Shown here: positions 6,471 to 9,709 of the stretch, in pieces | Layout: every line of letters begins with the position of its first letter | Position numbering within the stretch: the stretch's first letter is position 1 | From: Caulobacterales bacterium | Lineage (GTDB): Bacteria; Pseudomonadota; Alphaproteobacteria; Caulobacterales; Caulobacteraceae | Length of the DNA stretch: 9,709 nt | Assembly (NCBI GenBank): GCA_947480815.1 | Contig: CANKEA010000031.1 | Coordinates: 1 to 9,709, forward strand | Reading direction: 5' to 3' | Notes under the pieces: generated by a model | Seen by the model: only the letters and a program-made list of their open reading frames with translations | What the model was told of the DNA's origin: nothing | The model's database searches: none | Made by a program: the position numbers and the translations under genes

Positions 6471-7685
6471 GTGACGATAAAGCCCAACGCCTATAGCGCT
6501 TATCCTGACACCCATGGCCGGTTCGGGGACTATGGCGGCCTGTTCGTTGCCGAGACCCTGATGCCGCCCGTGCTGGCCCTGGGCGACGCCTATGAGGCGG
6601 TCAAGGCTGACCCAACGTTTCAAGCGGAACTTGATGGCTATCTGACCCACTATGTCGGCCGGCCCAGCCCACTCTATTTCGCCGAGCGCCTGACCCAGCA
6701 CTTCGGCGGCGCGAAGATCTATCTCAAGCGCGAAGAGCTGAATCACACCGGTTCGCACAAGATCAACAACTGCATGGGCCAAATCCTGCTGGCCATGCGC
6801 ATGGGCAAGACCCGCATCATCGCTGAGACCGGCGCTGGCCAGCATGGTGTAGCCACGGCCACCGTCTGCGCGCGGTTTGGCCTGCCCTGCGTGGTCTATA
6901 TGGGCGCTGTCGATGTGGAGCGGCAGAGGCCCAATGTGTTCCGCATGAACCTCTTGGGTGCGGAGGTGCGGCCCGTGACCAGCGGGGCCGCCACCCTGAA
7001 GGACGCCATGAACGAGGCCATGCGCGACTGGGTGACCAATGTGGCCGATACCTACTACCTGATCGGCACGGCGGCGGGTCCGCATCCCTATCCGGCCATG
7101 GTGCGCGACTTCCAGTCGGTGATCGGCCGCGAGGCGCGCGAGCAGATTCTGGACATGGAAGGCCGCCTGCCTGACGCGGTGGTGGCCTGTGTGGGCGGCG
7201 GGTCGAACGCCATCGGTATTTTCCATCCGTTCCTCAATGACGAGGGCGTGCGGGTGATCGGGGTCGAGGCCGCTGGCGATGGCATGGATACCGACCGTCA
7301 CGCCGCGGCCATCAATGGCGGCCGACCGGGCGTTCTGCACGGCAACAAGACCTATCTGATCCAGGACGTCGAAGGGCAGATCCTGGAAGCCCATTCGATC
7401 AGTGCGGGGCTCGACTATCCGGGCATCGGCCCCGAGCATTCCTTCCTGCACGATGCGGGACGGGCCGAATATATGACCTGCACCGATGCAGAAGCCCTGG
7501 CCGCCTTCAAGCTCACCGCCGAGCTGGAAGGCATCATCCCGGCGCTGGAAAGCGCCCATGCTCTGGCCCGCATGGCGGATATCGTGGCTCAGGTTCCAAA
7601 GGACGGCATAATCATGGTCAACCTGTCGGGCCGTGGCGACAAGGACGTCAACCAAGTCGCCGCTTTCCAGGAGCGCTCTATTTGA
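6471..7685 (+). CDS. trpB: Tryptophan synthase beta chain
   Basis: This PLP enzyme condenses indole with L-serine to form tryptophan, in an alpha2beta2 complex with TrpA. The 404-residue protein has [18 protein letters not shown] at the N-terminus, [22 protein letters not shown] (90-100) with the PLP Schiff-base Lys97, [11 protein letters not shown] with catalytic Glu119, the phosphate-binding [10 protein letters not shown], and ALESAHA near the C-terminus; this is the TrpB1 type. The start is GTG with only a weak purine site (AGATCGAG at 6461-6468) in front, so coupling to trpF is likely. The stop TGA overlaps the trpA TTG start by 4 nt. No substitution in recognised catalytic residues was seen. 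Confidence 0.99.
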   Translation: MTIKPNAYSAYPDTHGRFGDYGGLFVAETLMPPVLALGDAYEAVKADPTFQAELDGYLTHYVGRPSPLYFAERLTQHFGGAKIYLKREELNHTGSHKINNCMGQILLAMRMGKTRIIAETGAGQHGVATATVCARFGLPCVVYMGAVDVERQRPNVFRMNLLGAEVRPVTSGAATLKDAMNEAMRDWVTNVADTYYLIGTAAGPHPYPAMVRDFQSVIGREAREQILDMEGRLPDAVVACVGGGSNAIGIFHPFLNDEGVRVIGVEAAGDGMDTDRHAAAINGGRPGVLHGNKTYLIQDVEGQILEAHSISAGLDYPGIGPEHSFLHDAGRAEYMTCTDAEALAAFKLTAELEGIIPALESAHALARMADIVAQVPKDGIIMVNLSGRGDKDVNQVAAFQERSI

Positions 7686-8515
7686 CCGCTACCCGCATCG
7701 AAGCGCGGTTCGCCACGCTAAAAGCCGAAAACCGTGCCGCCTTCATCGCCTACGTCATGGCCGGTGATCCCGATGCGGCGACCTCGCTGGACATTCTTCG
7801 CGGCCTGCCCGCCGCGGGTGCCGACCTGATCGAACTGGGCATGCCCTTTTCCGACCCTATGGCTGAGGGCCCGCCGATCCAGCGCGCAGCGCAGCGCAGC
7901 CTGCTGGCCAAAACCACGCTCAACAGCACGCTGGGAATCGCCAAGCAATTTCGTGATGGTGACCAGACGACCCCAATCATCCTGATGGGCTATTACAACC
8001 CCGTGCTGCACCACGGGCTGGAAGCCTTCGCCGCCGACGCGGCCGACGCCGGTATCGATGGCGTGATTATTGTCGACTGTCCGCCCGAGGAAGCCGGGCC
8101 ACTGGCCGATGCGCTTGACGCCGCGGGCCTCGCCCTGATCCGTTTGGCCACGCCCACCACCGACGACAAGCGCCTGCCCGCTGTGGTGGCCCGCACGCGG
8201 GGCTTTATCTACTACGTTTCGGTCGCCGGCGTGACGGGGGTCAAGGAGGCTGTAGCGGCCGACGTTGCACCGGCCGTGGCGCGGCTGAAGGCCGCTTCGG
8301 GCCTGCCCGTGGCGGTGGGTTTTGGCATCAGAACCCCGCAGCGGGCGGCTGAAATTGCTCGGGTTGCTGACGCGGCTGTGGTCGGGTCTGCCCTGGTGGA
8401 CGAAATTGCGGCCGCGCTTGAAGGCAACGAAAACGTTACCAATAGGGTTCTTTCATCCGCCGCCGCCTTGGCTAAGGCTGTGCACGCGGCGCGAGTCGAA
8501 AACCTTGAGGCTTAG
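7682..8515 (+). CDS. trpA: Tryptophan synthase alpha chain
   Basis: It cleaves indole-3-glycerol phosphate to indole and glyceraldehyde-3-phosphate and channels indole to TrpB. The 277-residue TIM barrel has [11 protein letters not shown] (21-31), [19 protein letters not shown] (49-67) with catalytic Glu51, [21 protein letters not shown] and VVGSALVD, the phosphate-binding end. The second catalytic acid, Asp60 in E. coli, aligns with Glu62 here. The TTG start (7682-7684) overlaps the trpB TGA as TTGA and has AGGAG at 7669-7673, 8 nt upstream, so it is a well-supported non-ATG start with translational coupling, suiting equal production of two subunits. accD starts 6 nt after the stop. Confidence 0.98.
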   Translation: MTATRIEARFATLKAENRAAFIAYVMAGDPDAATSLDILRGLPAAGADLIELGMPFSDPMAEGPPIQRAAQRSLLAKTTLNSTLGIAKQFRDGDQTTPIILMGYYNPVLHHGLEAFAADAADAGIDGVIIVDCPPEEAGPLADALDAAGLALIRLATPTTDDKRLPAVVARTRGFIYYVSVAGVTGVKEAVAADVAPAVARLKAASGLPVAVGFGIRTPQRAAEIARVADAAVVGSALVDEIAAALEGNENVTNRVLSSAAALAKAVHAARVENLEA

Positions 8516-8521
8516 GTAGCA

Positions 8522-9469
8522 ATGGCGACGGCGGAAAATCCGGAACCTCGCAAGGGCGATAAGCCGGATCGCACGGTCCGCCAGGCCGGCGCACCTCGCG
8601 AGCGCGGCGGCTGGCTCGCCGGGATAGCGCCGGGCGTGCGCAGCGCCTTCCGCAAGCGGGAGACTCCGATCCCGGAAAACCTGTGGGTCAAAGACCCCGA
8701 CACCGGCGAGATGATCTACTGTTCCGATCTGGAGGCGGCCCTTTGGGTCACCCCAAGCGGACGGCATATGCGCATTGGCCCCAAGGTCCGGTTCGCCTGC
8801 ACCTTCGATGATGGGGCCTACGACCTGCTGCCCAGCCCCAGCGTTGAGGAAGACCCTCTCAAGTTCAGCGACGGCAAGCCTTACAAAGATCGACTGGCGC
8901 AAGCTCGCAAGGCCACAGGCGAAAACGACGTGATGTCGATTGGCCTTGGCAAGATCGGCGGCCAGTCCGCTGTGGTGCTGGTGCAGGACTTCGCCTTCAT
9001 GGGCGGGTCGCTGGGCATGGCCGCCGGCGAGGGTTTTATCACCGCCGCGGAAGCGGCGGTCGCGCGTGATGTTCCTATGGTGGTCTACACCGCAGCCGGC
9101 GGGGCACGTATGCAGGAAGGTGCCCTGTCGCTGATGCAGCTGCCGCGCACAACCATCGCCATCCAGCGGCTGAAAGCCGCCAGCCTGCCCTATATCGTGG
9201 TGCTGACCGACCCGACCACCGGCGGAGTTACCGCCAGCTACGCCATGCTGGGCGATATACATCTGGCGGAGCCAGGGGCCTTGATCGGCTTTGCGGGCCC
9301 GCGTGTGATCGAGCAGACCATTCGTGAGACCCTGCCGCCAGGCTTCCAGCGTTCGGAATACCTGGTCGAAAAGGGCATGGTCGACCGCGTAGTGCCGCGC
9401 AAGGAACTGCTCGCCGTGCTCGGCTCGATCCTGCAGACCCTGATGATGGGCCGCGCCCGGGCGGCGTGA
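8522..9469 (+). CDS. accD: Acetyl-CoA carboxylase carboxyltransferase subunit beta
   Basis: With AccA it transfers the carboxyl group from carboxybiotin-BCCP to acetyl-CoA, giving malonyl-CoA for fatty acid synthesis. The 315-residue protein has a basic, Pro-rich N-terminal extension (1-50), the conserved PENLWVK (51-57), [15 protein letters not shown] (111-125), [14 protein letters not shown] (159-172), [16 protein letters not shown] (191-206) and [15 protein letters not shown] (231-245), the oxyanion-hole and substrate-binding crotonase-fold motifs. The zinc ribbon that E. coli AccD carries just after the PENLW-equivalent region (CPKC...CPKC) is remodelled to DPDTG and TPSGRHMR: all four ligands are gone, and the only cysteines are Cys67 and Cys93. 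ATG 8522 has AGGTAG in front, overlapping the trpA stop. folC follows by 13 nt. Placement after trpA is common in Alphaproteobacteria. Confidence 0.98.
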   Translation: MATAENPEPRKGDKPDRTVRQAGAPRERGGWLAGIAPGVRSAFRKRETPIPENLWVKDPDTGEMIYCSDLEAALWVTPSGRHMRIGPKVRFACTFDDGAYDLLPSPSVEEDPLKFSDGKPYKDRLAQARKATGENDVMSIGLGKIGGQSAVVLVQDFAFMGGSLGMAAGEGFITAAEAAVARDVPMVVYTAAGGARMQEGALSLMQLPRTTIAIQRLKAASLPYIVVLTDPTTGGVTASYAMLGDIHLAEPGALIGFAGPRVIEQTIRETLPPGFQRSEYLVEKGMVDRVVPRKELLAVLGSILQTLMMGRARAA

Positions 9470-9482
9470 GCTACCCGATGCA

Positions 9483-9709
9483 ATGACAGACTACCTCCTC
9501 CCCCACGACGCGGCACTTGAGCGGCTACGACGGCTGCATCCGATCGTGATCGACCTGTCGTTGAATCGCATGGCGCGGCTGTGCGCCGACTTAGGCCATC
9601 CCGAACGCAAGTTGCCGCCCATGATCCATGTGGCCGGTACCAACGGCAAGGGATCGACCCTTGCCTACCTGCGGGCCATGTCCCAGGCGCAGGGCCTCAC
9701 TGTCCATGC
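9483..9709 (+). CDS. folC: Folylpolyglutamate synthase/dihydrofolate synthase, 5' part (truncated by the window)
   Basis: It adds glutamate to dihydropteroate and to reduced folates, an ATP-dependent Mur-ligase-like reaction in the cytosol. Only the first 75 codons are present and the frame stays open to the window end. Visible are RLRRLHPIVIDLSLNRM, LCADLGHPERKLPP and the P-loop HVAGTNGKGST (residues 53-63), diagnostic of FolC. The ATG at 9483 is 13 nt after the accD stop; the ribosome site is weak (GTGAG at 9466-9470). A nearer ATG at 9478 is out of frame and stops after two codons (ATG CAA TGA), its TGA overlapping the folC ATG. Position after accD is the usual alphaproteobacterial arrangement. 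Confidence 0.95.
   Translation, partial: MTDYLLPHDAALERLRRLHPIVIDLSLNRMARLCADLGHPERKLPPMIHVAGTNGKGSTLAYLRAMSQAQGLTVH

Noticed and set aside
6411..7655. 414-codon open frame on the minus strand opposite trpB
   Set aside because: It is a shadow of trpB codon bias; no recognisable domain or ribosome site.
1..9709. A new mobile, defence or secretion system in the window
   Set aside because: All protein genes but one (the TIGR02300-family protein) are recognised core housekeeping genes in a conserved alphaproteobacterial order; no integrase, transposase, repeat array or compositional island was seen.

Overview
This window is a chromosomal housekeeping segment of a high-GC alphaproteobacterium. 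Protein similarity recognised from memory (AroA, S1, TrpFBA, AccD) and the gene order point to Caulobacterales, probably Caulobacteraceae; I could not run a database search to fix the genus. There is no sign of a mobile element, phage, CRISPR array, defence island or toxin system. The more interesting material lies in non-coding structure, start-site architecture and a few residue substitutions.

Layout. On the minus strand are tRNA-Ala(GGC), with an intrinsic terminator directly behind it, and a small TIGR02300/FYDLN-type zinc-ribbon protein with an acidic tail. A 74-nt element predicted to fold as a three-way junction lies between them. From 849 everything coding is on the plus strand: aroA (EPSP synthase), cmk (cytidylate kinase), rpsA (ribosomal protein S1), a strong intrinsic terminator, ihfB (IHF beta subunit), mscL (mechanosensitive channel), trpF-trpB-trpA (last steps of tryptophan synthesis), accD (acetyl-CoA carboxylase beta subunit) and the 5' end of folC (folate polyglutamylation), which runs off the window.

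How the genes fit together. aroA makes the chorismate precursor that feeds tryptophan synthesis; trpF, trpB and trpA finish that pathway. cmk and rpsA serve nucleotide and translation functions and are commonly adjacent in Proteobacteria. trpB and trpA overlap by 4 nt, as expected for subunits of one complex, and trpA-accD-folC are separated by only 6 and 13 nt, so trpFBA-accD-folC looks like one transcription unit. The terminator after rpsA separates the aroA-cmk-rpsA block from ihfB onward.

Points that stand out: the three-way-junction element at 184-257; an imperfect palindromic repeat ending 7 nt before the cmk start; a 15-codon mini-ORF just upstream of a trpF start that has no Shine-Dalgarno sequence, with its ATG in a hairpin loop; a CP4-like EPSP synthase with Gly rather than Ala at the glyphosate-discriminating position; TrpA with Glu in place of catalytic Asp60; and an AccD without its zinc-ribbon cysteines. 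No stretch longer than 300 bases lacks a gene.
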